From: Prevotella sp. UBA2739 | Lineage (GTDB): Bacteria; Bacteroidota; Bacteroidia; Bacteroidales; Bacteroidaceae | DNA length: 55,446 nucleotides | NCBI GenBank assembly: GCA_002353525.1 | Contig: DEJV01000036.1 | Location: forward strand, 1-55,446 | Direction: 5' to 3' | In this document: positions 43,011 to 51,193 of the stretch, one piece after another | Numbering within the stretch: position 1 is the first letter of the stretch | How the letters are laid out: each line of letters opens with the position of its first letter | The notes under the pieces: model-generated | Told to the model about the DNA's origin: nothing | What the model saw: the letters and a program-made list of their open reading frames with translations, nothing else | Databases searched by the model: none | Made by a program: the position numbers and the translations under genes

Positions 43011-43050
43011 TTAATTGTCAATTATCCATTATCAATTGTCAATTATCCAT
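43011..43050. repeat. heptamer array AATTGTC/AATTATC at the pyrE 3' end
   Basis: Same units as 6477-6549, including two copies of CAATTGTCAATTATCCATT. The pyrE stop codon (43043-43045) lies inside the array, and the next gene starts just after it. Confidence 0.75.
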
Positions 43051-43678
43051 TGTTCCAGTGTGCGGGGTCTTTGCGCCACTCGTTGAGCAGCTCCACGTCG
43101 CTGTCGGCAATATATCCAGTCTCCAGGGCCTCGGCCACCACGTGCTCATAGTCGGTCAGTGTCACCAGTTCCACACCGGCATCCTTGAATGCCTTCTTGG
43201 CTACTGGGAATCCGTAGGTGTAGCTGGCCACCATGCCAATCACCTCGCAGGCGTTGTTGCGAATAGCCTCTACAGCCTTCAGGCTGCTGCCGCCGGTCGA
43301 GATCAGGTCTTCAATCACCACCACCTTCATGCCTGGTTTCAGTTCTCCCTCAATCAGGTTCTCCAGTCCGTGGTCTTTGGGTTTCGAACGTACATAGACG
43401 AACGGCAGGTTCAGGGCGTCGGCAACCAGTGCTCCTTGGGGGATGGCGCCTGTGGCAACACCGGCAATAGCCTCCACCTGTGGGAATTTCTCGAGCACAG
43501 CATGCACAATCTCCAGTTTTACGTAATTGCGCAGTTCGGGATAAGAGAGTGTCTTGCGATTATCACAATAGAATGGTGATTTCCATCCTGAAGCCCATGT
43601 GAAGGGGTTGTTGGGTTGCAATTTGATTGCTTTAATTTTCAACAGCTTGGCTGCAAAAGCTTTTTTCAGTGTGTCCAT
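43043..43678 (-). CDS. pyrE: orotate phosphoribosyltransferase
   Basis: Joins orotate to PRPP to make OMP in pyrimidine synthesis. The 211 residues include KLQPNNPFTWASGWKSPFYC, the flexible catalytic loop with RSKPKDHG, and the PRPP-binding signature VVVIEDLISTGGSSLKAVEAI. Start at ATG 43678. A -7 box TAACTTTG lies just upstream on the minus strand. The last residues, HWNNG and stop, border the heptamer array. Confidence 0.95.
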   Translation of the reverse strand: MDTLKKAFAAKLLKIKAIKLQPNNPFTWASGWKSPFYCDNRKTLSYPELRNYVKLEIVHAVLEKFPQVEAIAGVATGAIPQGALVADALNLPFVYVRSKPKDHGLENLIEGELKPGMKVVVIEDLISTGGSSLKAVEAIRNNACEVIGMVASYTYGFPVAKKAFKDAGVELVTLTDYEHVVAEALETGYIADSDVELLNEWRKDPAHWNNG

Positions 43679-43770
43679 AATTCTCTGTGGTTTATCTATA
43701 TGAGTGTGCAAAGTTACGGTTTTTCTGCTATTTTTATAGTAAGAAAAGCGAAATATTTTATTTTTTTTGC

Positions 43771-44472
43771 TTAACCCTTCGTCATTCCGATGCTTGCGAC
43801 GCTCACTTTCACGTCTCCGGCCTTCACCAGTTCCTTGCCGCAGGCAATGATGGTGGCACCTGTCGTCACGATATCGTCCACTATTAAGAGATGTTTGCCG
43901 CTGACTTTCTCGGCGTTTACCAACTCGAAGGCACCCTCTACGTTTTCTTGTCTTCCCTGTCGGTTCTTTCGTGTTTGGCTTTCAGAGAAGCTGTTGCGCC
44001 GCACCACGTCGCCGGCAATAGGAATCCGGGTCACTTGGCTGATGCCTTTGGCAATCTCCATGCTTTGGTTGTAGCCTCGCTGCCGTTGTCGTTTGCGTGC
44101 CAAAGGTACGGGCACTATCAGGTCGATGCCTTCGAAGAAACCGTCGGCCATCATCTCTTCGGCCATCATCCGCCCTATCATCTCGCCTGTTTCGGGGTGG
44201 TTGCGGTATTTCAGGTCGTAAATCATGTTGCCTGCCTGCGAGTGAGGCTGGTAGAACATCCATGCTGCGGCACGCTCAATGGGCAGCTGTATCCAAAACA
44301 GCCGTGCCATCTCGTTGTCGTAGGCATCTTGCCAAAAGTAGGTTCGTGGCAAATGCAGGTTGCACATGCTGCACACCACCTCTTCGTCTACCGCCAGCCG
44401 CTGACCGCACATGGCGCATGCACGGGGCGCCAGCAGGTCTAACAGGCGGCTCAGAAAACTTGTTTCTCTCAT
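43771..44472 (-). CDS. ComF family phosphoribosyltransferase-like protein
   Basis: A 233-residue protein related to the competence protein ComF/GntX. An N-terminal zinc finger uses CAMC and CSMC (about residues 18-39). The C-terminal phosphoribosyltransferase domain has LIVPVPLARKRQRQRGYNQS and the PRPP loop LLIVDDIVTTGATI. It may take up DNA or salvage nucleotides; the window also encodes a ComM/YifB-type ATPase, so a natural-transformation link is possible. Start at ATG 44472, after a -7 box TACTTTTG; longer readings overlap the divergent promoter. Confidence 0.88.
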   Translation of the reverse strand: MRETSFLSRLLDLLAPRACAMCGQRLAVDEEVVCSMCNLHLPRTYFWQDAYDNEMARLFWIQLPIERAAAWMFYQPHSQAGNMIYDLKYRNHPETGEMIGRMMAEEMMADGFFEGIDLIVPVPLARKRQRQRGYNQSMEIAKGISQVTRIPIAGDVVRRNSFSESQTRKNRQGRQENVEGAFELVNAEKVSGKHLLIVDDIVTTGATIIACGKELVKAGDVKVSVASIGMTKG

Positions 44473-44578
44473 GCTCGGAAGGGTTGAAACATGGTGCAAA
44501 AGTAACAAATAGTTTACAAAACATGCAATCGCGATGTACTTTTTTGTATGTTTTTTTCGTGCGGACAAATAAATACTG

Positions 44579-44586
44579 TATATTTG
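44579..44586 (+). promoter_or_regulatory. -7 box of the Gfo/Idh oxidoreductase gene
   Basis: TATATTTG lies 33 bp before the ATG at 44620, in the gap shared with the divergent comF-like gene; a TTTC stands at the -33 distance. Confidence 0.55.
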
Positions 44587-44619
44587 CAGCAGACAAAAAC
44601 TAAAAAACAAATCATTGCA

Positions 44620-45609
44620 ATGGAAGAAAAAGATTTACGAGTAGGCATCATTGGCACAGGATGGATAGCCGAGAAGGCTGCCTATACCTTACAACGGCAG
44701 CCGGGACTGGCGTGTTATGCAGTAGGTTCGCGCACGCAGCAGAAAGCCGACTGTTTTGCTGCGGCATGGAACATCGGGCATGCTTATGGCTCGTACGAGC
44801 AGCTCATCGCAGACCCCGATGTAGACCTGGTGTATGTGGGCACGCCCCATTCGCACCATTATGCTGTCACCCTGCAGGCCATCGAACAAGGGAAAGCCTG
44901 TCTGGTGGAGAAGGCTTTCATGGCCAATGTCGCTGAGAGTGAGACGGTTGTCAGCATGGCACGCCGGCAAGGAGTGTTTCTGGCTGAGGCTATCTGGACT
45001 CGTTATCAGCCCATCGTGGCCACCATTCGCCAGCTTATTGCCGACGGTCGCATCGGCGAACCGCGTCTCTACACCGCCAGCATAGGCTACAGCATGGGCA
45101 ACAAACCCCGCATCATGCAGCCCGATTTGTGTGGTGGCGCACTGATGGACTTGGGTGTTTATGCCATCAATTTCGTGCGGATGTTCTCTGATGCTGACAT
45201 CCTGCAGGTAGAGTCACAGTGTGTGAAGTCTGACACCGGCATGGATTTGGTCAATGCCGCCTCTTTCCGTTTGTCGAATGGGGCGTTGGCCAATATCCAG
45301 TCATCGGCCTGTTGTGTTAACGACAATCAAGGTACCATCTGCGGCACTGAGGGCTATCTCATCATCGACAACATCAACAATCCGCAGTCGGTGAAGGTCT
45401 ATGCCCGCGACCGTGTGTTTGTCGAGGAAATCAAGGTGCCTCAGCAAATCACAGGTTATGAGTATCAGTTTCTGGCTTGTCGCGATGCCTTGCGCCAAGG
45501 ACTCACCGAGGCTCCGCAGATGCCGCTCGACGAGACGTTGTATGTCATGAGGATAATGGACGAGTTGCGCCGCAAGTGGGGAGTGAGATATCCTATGGAC
45601 AGGAGGTAG
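44620..45609 (+). CDS. Gfo/Idh/MocA-family oxidoreductase
   Basis: An NAD(P)-dependent dehydrogenase of 329 residues. The Rossmann motif VGIIGTGWIAEKAA is at about residues 8-21. The second signature includes YVGTPHSHHYAV, and the catalytic VEKAFMANV lies near residue 95. The substrate (sugar, inositol or dihydrodiol) is not assigned. Start at ATG 44620, giving the motif at the usual distance. It sits between comF and recX on the opposite strand, interrupting what is often a contiguous pyrE-recX-prmC cluster in related genomes (my recollection). Octamer and heptamer arrays follow its stop. Confidence 0.88.
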   Translation: MEEKDLRVGIIGTGWIAEKAAYTLQRQPGLACYAVGSRTQQKADCFAAAWNIGHAYGSYEQLIADPDVDLVYVGTPHSHHYAVTLQAIEQGKACLVEKAFMANVAESETVVSMARRQGVFLAEAIWTRYQPIVATIRQLIADGRIGEPRLYTASIGYSMGNKPRIMQPDLCGGALMDLGVYAINFVRMFSDADILQVESQCVKSDTGMDLVNAASFRLSNGALANIQSSACCVNDNQGTICGTEGYLIIDNINNPQSVKVYARDRVFVEEIKVPQQITGYEYQFLACRDALRQGLTEAPQMPLDETLYVMRIMDELRRKWGVRYPMDRR

Positions 45610-45612
45610 TTT

Positions 45613-45712
45613 TTTCAGGAGTTCAGAAATTCAGGAGTTCAGAAGTTCGGGAGTTCAGACATATGCATATCATACCTCTCAGTTCTCACCTCTCACCTCT
45701 CTTCTTCCACTC
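45613..45712. repeat. octamer array and heptamer array at the recX 3' end
   Basis: Six TTCAGGAG/TTCAGAAG octamers (about 45615-45660) are followed by ATATCATA and then TCTCACC heptamers (about 45677-45703). The recX stop codon and its last residues (EEER) are encoded in the heptamer array. Confidence 0.75.
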
Positions 45713-46163
45713 CATCCAGGCATTCGCGGATGACATCGAAGCCGAAGCCGCGGCCTAGAGCGAAGCGGATGAGCTTTTGGTTCAGTTCATAAGGACTGGC
45801 GGCTTTGGTGGTTTTGCGCTTTTGCTGCAGCAACGGACGTAACACCTGCACATAGTCGTCGGTGCTGATCTCGTCGAGAACGCGCTGCTGGATGTCGCTG
45901 TCGATGTGCTTTAGCCACAAGGCCTGCTCCACCTTGCGTCGTCCCCATTTGTTGTACTTCACCTTGTCTTTCACAAAAGCACGTGCATAGCGCTCGTCGT
46001 CGACATACCGTTCGCCTACCAGACGGGCCATCACGCGTGCCTGAACATCGTCGGCGATGCCCCAACGACGCATCTTTTCTACCATCTCGTGCTGGCAATG
46101 CTCGGCCTGTGCGCATTGTGCCGACAGTCGTGTGAAAGCCTCCTGCTCCGTCATCTCTTTCAT
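45693..46163 (-). CDS. recX: RecX family regulatory protein
   Basis: Binds RecA filaments and inhibits recombinase and coprotease activity. The 156 residues consist of three-helix repeats: GIADDVQARVMARLVGERYVDD, KVKYNKWGRRKVEQALW and ALGRGFGFDVIRECLDG. It overlaps the prmC stop by four bases (ATGA) and is translationally coupled. Its C-terminal GVEEER and stop derive from a heptamer array, so the original end may have been replaced. Confidence 0.9.
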   Translation of the reverse strand: MKEMTEQEAFTRLSAQCAQAEHCQHEMVEKMRRWGIADDVQARVMARLVGERYVDDERYARAFVKDKVKYNKWGRRKVEQALWLKHIDSDIQQRVLDEISTDDYVQVLRPLLQQKRKTTKAASPYELNQKLIRFALGRGFGFDVIRECLDGVEEER

Positions 46164-47068
46164 ATCGTAGTGTTTGTTTTAGTGGCTTTTATCATCCGCA
46201 GTTTGCCAAACTGGTCGTGGCGCATCTCCACCTGTCCCAGTCCTATTTCTTGCAGATAGGCGGCAACCTCTTCGGTCAGCAGAGGGTTCATCTCCAGATA
46301 CAAACTTCCACCGGGCAGCAGGGTGGCGGCGGCATATCGGCCAATGGCTTTATACATCGCCTCAGGGTCGTCGTCAGGTGCGAACAGGGCCTCGTGAGGT
46401 TCGTAGTCAAGCACGTTTTGTGCCATCAGCTCGCTCTCTTTCCGATAGATGTAGGGCGGATTGCTCACGATGATGTCCCATTCCTCGGTGGCGAGTGGGG
46501 ACTCTGTGGCGGCGAGGGCGGCAGCTTTCAGCACGTCTTTTTTCTCGAAAGTCACGTTGACATGCGCCTTAACGGCATTCTCGCGGGCAATCTCCAGCGC
46601 AGCGTCGGAGATGTCCCAAGCCGTCACGCGGCTGTCTTTTATTTCTGCGGCCAGTGTGATGGCAATACATCCGCTGCCCGTCCCGATGTCAAGGATTCGG
46701 GGGTGTTGGGTGATGGGTGATGGGTGTTGATGGTGTGCTTTTGGGGGGTGTTCATAATCATTTATGATCCATTGGCACAGTTCTTCGGTTTCCGGACGGG
46801 GGATGAGCACGCCTGGAGCCACATGCAACGACCGTCCGCAAAACGTTGTCTCGCCCAAAACATATTGAATGGGCTCTGAACGTAGCAGCCGTCGCACGAT
46901 TTTCTGCAATTCTTGTTGGTCGTCTGCAGATAATTCATTAACTTTGCCACACAGAATGTCAGCCATGCTCAGCCCGAAACGCTGCTCCAGCAGCAGCCGG
47001 GTGATGGCTCGTGCCTCGCCCGCCTCGTAGATAGTGCCCAGTTGGCCGATGATTTCTTGATAGGTCAT
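46160..47068 (-). CDS. prmC: peptide chain release factor glutamine methyltransferase
   Basis: Methylates the GGQ glutamine of RF1/RF2. A 302-residue protein with a helical N-terminal domain, SAM-binding LDIGTGSGCIAITLA and the catalytic IVSNPPYI. Start at ATG 47068 (MTYQEIIGQLGTIYEAG). The linker between domains contains a His/Pro-rich stretch, KAHHQHPSPITQHP, that is the translation of a heptamer array (46700-46757). The core domains are intact, so the enzyme is probably functional. It is divergent from ribD, with 30 bp between the two start codons. Confidence 0.92.
   Translation of the reverse strand: MTYQEIIGQLGTIYEAGEARAITRLLLEQRFGLSMADILCGKVNELSADDQQELQKIVRRLLRSEPIQYVLGETTFCGRSLHVAPGVLIPRPETEELCQWIINDYEHPPKAHHQHPSPITQHPRILDIGTGSGCIAITLAAEIKDSRVTAWDISDAALEIARENAVKAHVNVTFEKKDVLKAAALAATESPLATEEWDIIVSNPPYIYRKESELMAQNVLDYEPHEALFAPDDDPEAMYKAIGRYAAATLLPGGSLYLEMNPLLTEEVAAYLQEIGLGQVEMRHDQFGKLRMIKATKTNTTI
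46700..46757. repeat. in-frame heptamer array inside prmC
   Basis: GGGTGTT, GGGTGAT, GGGTGAT, GGGTGTT and a degenerate block are read in frame on the minus strand as a His/Pro-rich linker. An AATCATTTATGAT sequence borders it, like the AATCATA next to other arrays in the window. Confidence 0.75.
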
Positions 47069-47098
47069 AACATGTGCAAAAGTAATCATTTTCAGACA

Positions 47099-48073
47099 AT
47101 GAACCAAATAATAACCGACGAAAAATATATGCGCCGCTGCCTGCAACTGGCACGTAACGGTATTCATAGCGCACGGCCCAACCCCATGGTGGGGTGTGTC
47201 ATTGTGGTTCCGCAAGGGCAAAGTGCATCTGGCAAAGCATGTGAGACGGAGTGCGGCGGGCGAATCATTGGCGAGGGCTATCACATTCGTTGTGGCGAGG
47301 GCCATGCCGAGGTCAACGCGTTCGCCTCAGTGCGGCCTGCCGACGAGCATCTGTTGCCGCAGGCCACCGTCTATGTGAGCCTCGAACCCTGCTCGCACTA
47401 CGGCAAGACGCCGCCTTGCGCCGACCTTATCGTCAGCAAACACGTCCGCCGCGTGGTGGTGGGAACCGTCGATCCCTTCGCCAAGGTGCAGGGGCGCGGC
47501 ATCGACCGTCTGCGTCAGGCGGGCATCGACGTCACTGTTGGCGTGCTCGAGCAGGAGTGCCGCGAACTGAACAAGCGCTTCTTTACCTTTCATCAGCAGC
47601 ACCGCCCCTACATTATATTAAAGTGGGCACAGACCGCCAACGGTTATCTCGACGACAATTTCCATCCGTTGGCCATCTCAACGCCCTTCACCCAGATGCT
47701 CTCCCACCGTCTGCGTGCCGACGAAGATGCCATCGTCGTGGGACGTGTCACCGACGAGCGTGAGCATCCGGCGCTCACCGTGCGCCGCTGGAGCGGACGC
47801 AATCCGCGCCGCTTCGTGCTGAGCAAGGACTATAGCATCGAGCAGCTCGTCAACGACTGTGTTGCCGGCAACATCCAGTCGCTCATCGTCGAGGGCGGTG
47901 CCAAGACCCACGAGTCGTTCATCGATGCCGACTTGTGGGACGAGATACGCGTCGAGACAGCACCCATCACCGTGAAACGCGGTACCGAAGCCTGTCCGCT
48001 GCCGCCCAATATCGTGGTGAAGAGCCGCGAAGTGTACGACCAGAATGTAATTATCACCTATCAGCGCACTTGA
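47099..48073 (+). CDS. ribD: bifunctional riboflavin biosynthesis deaminase/reductase
   Basis: Performs the second and third steps of riboflavin synthesis. The 324 residues comprise an N-terminal cytidine-deaminase-like domain (HAEVNAFAS, PCSHYGKTPPCADLI) and a C-terminal DHFR-like reductase (LKWAQTANGYLDDN, VGRVTDEREHPALTVRRW, LIVEGGAKTHESFI). Start at ATG 47099. The other rib genes are not in the window and no FMN riboswitch is visible in the 30-bp divergent gap. A 52-codon gene follows after 2 bp. Confidence 0.95.
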   Translation: MNQIITDEKYMRRCLQLARNGIHSARPNPMVGCVIVVPQGQSASGKACETECGGRIIGEGYHIRCGEGHAEVNAFASVRPADEHLLPQATVYVSLEPCSHYGKTPPCADLIVSKHVRRVVVGTVDPFAKVQGRGIDRLRQAGIDVTVGVLEQECRELNKRFFTFHQQHRPYIILKWAQTANGYLDDNFHPLAISTPFTQMLSHRLRADEDAIVVGRVTDEREHPALTVRRWSGRNPRRFVLSKDYSIEQLVNDCVAGNIQSLIVEGGAKTHESFIDADLWDEIRVETAPITVKRGTEACPLPPNIVVKSREVYDQNVIITYQRT

Positions 48074-48075
48074 CT

Positions 48076-48234
48076 ATGAGCAACCGATTTACCTCTCGCC
48101 TGAGCGAGAACGACGACTATAAGCGCGACATGCTCATCCAGAAGATTGAGCATGCCGTCGGCAAAATGAAACTTTCAGAATTGGAGGCGCTGGCCTACGA
48201 CATGTTTACCAAGGGCTATCTCGAGGATTATTAA
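48076..48234 (+). CDS. small conserved-looking protein coupled to ribD
   Basis: A 52-residue soluble protein, MSNRFTSRLSENDDYKRDML and so on, ending MFTKGYLEDY. It starts 2 bp after the ribD stop, a spacing that implies translational coupling. Its base composition and codon use match ribD. Helical throughout, with no motif I recognise. I judge it real because of the tight spacing and because the frame is free of rare codons. Confidence 0.6.
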   Translation: MSNRFTSRLSENDDYKRDMLIQKIEHAVGKMKLSELEALAYDMFTKGYLEDY

Positions 48235-48407
48235 CCTAGCGGATGCGGATGTAAACGTAAGTCTGAGGGATATCCCCATCCTCCTCGTCATGTTTTCCTC
48301 ATCCTGTTGCCAGTGCCACAAGAGTGAATTTTGGTATTGCCTCAATAAAAATGAATTGTATGTATTTAAAAAAGGTTGCAATGTCACAACTATTTGGAAA
48401 TATTTTG

Positions 48408-48604
48408 TATCTTTGTTGAGTTAATCTATTATTCATATTGCCATGTTGAAGTATCTGGATCTTCAGAAGGCTTTGTCAGCTTAAACCGGGCAGAAGTAAG
48501 ATTTCTCGCAAAGCGACTCCTTATACCGAACAAACGTAAACTTCAGAATCTTGAATCGATATAGTATAAAACGAAGAAACGCCCCAGAGAGGCGCTTCTT
48601 CGTT
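48408..48604 (+). other. possible short untranslated or leader transcript
   Basis: A -7 box TATCTTTG (48408-48415) is followed about 155 bp later by a hairpin, AACGAAGAA-A-CGCC with GGCG-C-TTCTTCGTT (48570-48604), and a T-run. Between them the only plus-strand start gives a 13-codon peptide (MLKYLDLQKALSA). The rest of the gap 48235-48660 holds no gene I can support. The -33 element is poor, so this is tentative. Confidence 0.35.
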
Positions 48605-48660
48605 CATATTAGATTTTTTCTCTTTTAGCACTCGTTGCTCCAAGAGTTCATCCTTCACTT

Positions 48661-48738
48661 TTCACTTAATCACTACTTTCCGTCCTTTGTGGATGTAGAT
48701 ACCGCGTGTGGGTATGCCTAGCAGTTTGTCTATATTCA
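48661..48738 (-). pseudogene. orphan C-terminal tail of a secreted protein
   Basis: A minus-strand frame reads GIPTRGIYIHKGRKVVIK and stops at 48661-48663. This is the C-terminal tail common on Prevotella secreted proteins. The frame differs from that of the flavodoxin gene, whose stop is just upstream at 48756, so the tail is detached from any secreted domain. It is a gene remnant. Confidence 0.6.
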
Positions 48739-48755
48739 TCGGTAAACATAAACCT

Positions 48756-49271
48756 TTACAGATTGCCGACCAGATCGACAATCTTCTGCCTGGTTTTCTC
48801 ACTCTTCTGCTCGTCGTGCTTAGCCGTCACAACACCTGTGTCCTCAGCATGCCAATAGTTGCAGATGTCACGATACTCAGCCTTGGCACCATCGTAGACA
48901 CCAGGTGAGTAAGAAGAGACGAGCAGTGCCATCTTTTTCACCTTGGCAGGAGCATTCACGCAATACATACGTTGGATGGGAGCCTGTATCTGAGCACAAA
49001 GCGTGAAATAGTAGATGGGGGCAGCCAGCACCAGCACCTCGGCTTCAGCCATTAGCGGATAGAGCTCCTGCATGTCGTCTTTCTGTATGCAGGCTCCGTT
49101 GCCTTTTCCATGACAATACTCACAAGCCAGACAGCCCGCAATCTTCTTGCGCGACACGTTGACAAGCGTTACCTGATGACCAGCGGCCTCGGCTGCGTTC
49201 TTATACTCTTCCGCCATCCATGCGGTGTTTCCTTTAGCCCTCGGAGAGGCTTGTAAAATCAAAATGTTCAT
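48756..49271 (-). CDS. flavodoxin-like NAD(P)H-dependent oxidoreductase
   Basis: A 171-residue FMN-binding protein. The N-terminal phosphate loop LILQASPRAKGNTAWM is typical of the NADPH-dependent FMN reductase group, as is LAAPIYYFTLCAQIQ. A cysteine cluster, CLACEYCHGKGNGAC, near residues 47-62 is the signature of the iron-sulfur-flavoprotein-like branch, in which it may bind a 4Fe-4S cluster. The electron acceptor is unknown. Its 3' end abuts the orphan tail. Confidence 0.87.
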   Translation of the reverse strand: MNILILQASPRAKGNTAWMAEEYKNAAEAAGHQVTLVNVSRKKIAGCLACEYCHGKGNGACIQKDDMQELYPLMAEAEVLVLAAPIYYFTLCAQIQAPIQRMYCVNAPAKVKKMALLVSSYSPGVYDGAKAEYRDICNYWHAEDTGVVTAKHDEQKSEKTRQKIVDLVGNL

Positions 49272-49397
49272 AATGGTTTTGTCTTTTTTTTTAATTGTAT
49301 CGTTTATCGTTAATATTCTCTCAGCATCCTCTCGGCCAGCGTAAAATTTCTGTCCGAGGACACTCCTTTAATCTTTGTAGAAAACTGCGGCCCACTA

Positions 49398-50111
49398 TTA
49401 CTTATCGGAATTTCCCTTACGACTGGTGAACACGGCAAAGATGTTGTAACTGATGCCGTCGTCGTAGGTGTCTTCACCCTCGTATGCCTTCACCCTGCGC
49501 ACCACGCGCATCGTAACGGGCAGGACAATAATCTCATAGACCGTCTTCAGCACCAGTTGGGAAAGCATCATCAGCGGCAGCTCGTTGTCAGGCAGTACCC
49601 CATAGAACGCCAACGGGAAAAAGAGGAGAGAGTCGGTTCCCTCGCCCCATATCGTGCTCATGATGGCCCGTAGAGGGAAACGCTTGCCCCTGTCGGCAAT
49701 CTTCATCCGGCTCATGACATAGGCGTTCACGAAACTACCGGCAAGGAAAGAGACGAACGATGCCAATGCAATGCGGGGCGTCAGTCCGAAGATGGCATGG
49801 AAACCCGTGTCATTCTCCCAATAAGGTGCGCCGGGGATGGCATCGGCCAGCGAGGCAACGGCCATGAAGCAGAAGTTGGTGATGAAGCCCGTCCATATCA
49901 AAATGCTTGCGCGCCGATAGCCCCAGATCTCGCACACCACATCGTTGACGATGTACGATACGGGGAAAATCAGCAGTCCCCCGGTCAGATGCAACGGTCC
50001 AAAGACCATTTGCTTCGTTTCGAGTATGTTGGATGCTATCAAGCACACCGTAAAGACGATGCTCAACTGCATGAACAGCACCGACACCATTGTCTTATCT
50101 TTTTTTGTCAT
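49398..50111 (-). CDS. queuosine precursor transporter (YhhQ/VUT family)
   Basis: Imports preQ0/preQ1 for tRNA queuosine. A 237-residue membrane protein with about six segments. Family features include ASNILETKQMVFGPLHLTGG, FPVSYIVNDVVCEIWGY and IWGEGTDSLLFFPLAF. Start at ATG 50111, preceded by GTAAGGAT; longer readings add a charged extension with no family match. No preQ1 aptamer could be recognised in the leader. Confidence 0.88.
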   Translation of the reverse strand: MTKKDKTMVSVLFMQLSIVFTVCLIASNILETKQMVFGPLHLTGGLLIFPVSYIVNDVVCEIWGYRRASILIWTGFITNFCFMAVASLADAIPGAPYWENDTGFHAIFGLTPRIALASFVSFLAGSFVNAYVMSRMKIADRGKRFPLRAIMSTIWGEGTDSLLFFPLAFYGVLPDNELPLMMLSQLVLKTVYEIIVLPVTMRVVRRVKAYEGEDTYDDGISYNIFAVFTSRKGNSDK

Positions 50112-50225
50112 ATCCTTACAAATGATTCGTGCCCGCTTGGTATAAAGTTTCGGGTTGCACCATGTTGATTGTATTTCCTCCAATGCTCCCGTTTTGATGA
50201 TGTAAGGAGTCTCATAAATTGGAAT

Positions 50226-51107
50226 TTATCGAATACCTCCAGTAACCTCTGTAAGCCGCTTGTAAATGCGCCGGCCTAATAACTCTGCGCCCTTGCTGTC
50301 AAAATGCAATCGGTCACGTTGGATGGTTGCATCCTCGATGTTAACCACGTGGAAATTCGGATATTCTTCTGCAAGGCGATGCAGGGCATTTACCACCAGT
50401 TCACTACGGTCGCGGCTTTTCAGCGAATAGGTTCCGCAGATGAATGGCAAACTAGCATATCGTTCGTCACCTGTCTTTTGGACTAGATAGTCGCGCACGT
50501 AGGCCACAACGGCTTTTAGATTGTCATAGTAATGTTCGGCCATCTTCTTGTCGCTTTCGCCTTGATGCCAAAGGAATGCCTTCACCTCATAGCCTTCTTT
50601 GAAGTGTGACAACTCATTGTCGATGCATGCACCGATATTCTCGGTAAAGGCTTTCAGGAGCGACTTTCCGCCTTTGTCTGCCGCATCAGTCGAGGCAAGG
50701 AATTGGGGAGATGCACTCCAATACATCCCGCTGGTACTGGTGCAGGCAGTATCGATGGCCGTACCGCCGAGTGACTCTTTGATGACATAGAAGTTACGTT
50801 TGATGCGCTGGTCAATAAGATAATAGACCACGGCATCATAGCCCCACCGCTCCTTGTTGTCAGGCTTGGCCACTCGAGGCCAGAAACGTTCGAAACGTCC
50901 ACCGCCAGAAATGGTGTCGCTGCCGTATGACCACCAGCAGTGGCGATAGCCATGGTGCTTGATGTAGTCGGGCAGTTCTTCGTTGTTGACCCGCCCGTCG
51001 GTATTTGACTGTCCGGCAATGATGATAACGGGCACCGGTCTTCTCTTGGCAGATATTCCCGCATAGATAAATAGCAACAAAAGTATTATGACAGTCTTTG
51101 TTCTCAT
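50226..51107 (-). CDS. exported carbohydrate esterase, CE6-like
   Basis: A 293-residue SGNH-fold esterase with signal MRTKTVIILLLLFIYAGISA. The nucleophile is in IIIAGQSNTDG (about residues 29-39), the oxyanion block is in ESLGGTAID, a central FLWHQGESD is present, and the catalytic Asp/His are in RDRLHFDSKG. CE6 members remove acetyl groups from xylan or sialic acid. It is 86 bp downstream of the GH115 gene, which fits a role in acetyl-glucuronoxylan breakdown. No SusC/SusD pair is in the window. Confidence 0.82.
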   Translation of the reverse strand: MRTKTVIILLLLFIYAGISAKRRPVPVIIIAGQSNTDGRVNNEELPDYIKHHGYRHCWWSYGSDTISGGGRFERFWPRVAKPDNKERWGYDAVVYYLIDQRIKRNFYVIKESLGGTAIDTACTSTSGMYWSASPQFLASTDAADKGGKSLLKAFTENIGACIDNELSHFKEGYEVKAFLWHQGESDKKMAEHYYDNLKAVVAYVRDYLVQKTGDERYASLPFICGTYSLKSRDRSELVVNALHRLAEEYPNFHVVNIEDATIQRDRLHFDSKGAELLGRRIYKRLTEVTGGIR

Positions 51108-51193
51108 ATAAAATCCGATTTACCTGTGAATATTTTCTTTGTTCAGCAATCTATGGCCAATGAACATCAGTATGTCTTGATGCAGAATATTTT

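Noticed and set aside
50112..50225. preQ1 riboswitch before the queuosine-precursor transporter
   Set aside because: I looked for the short hairpin and A-rich tail pairing of preQ1-I and could not build it in this leader.
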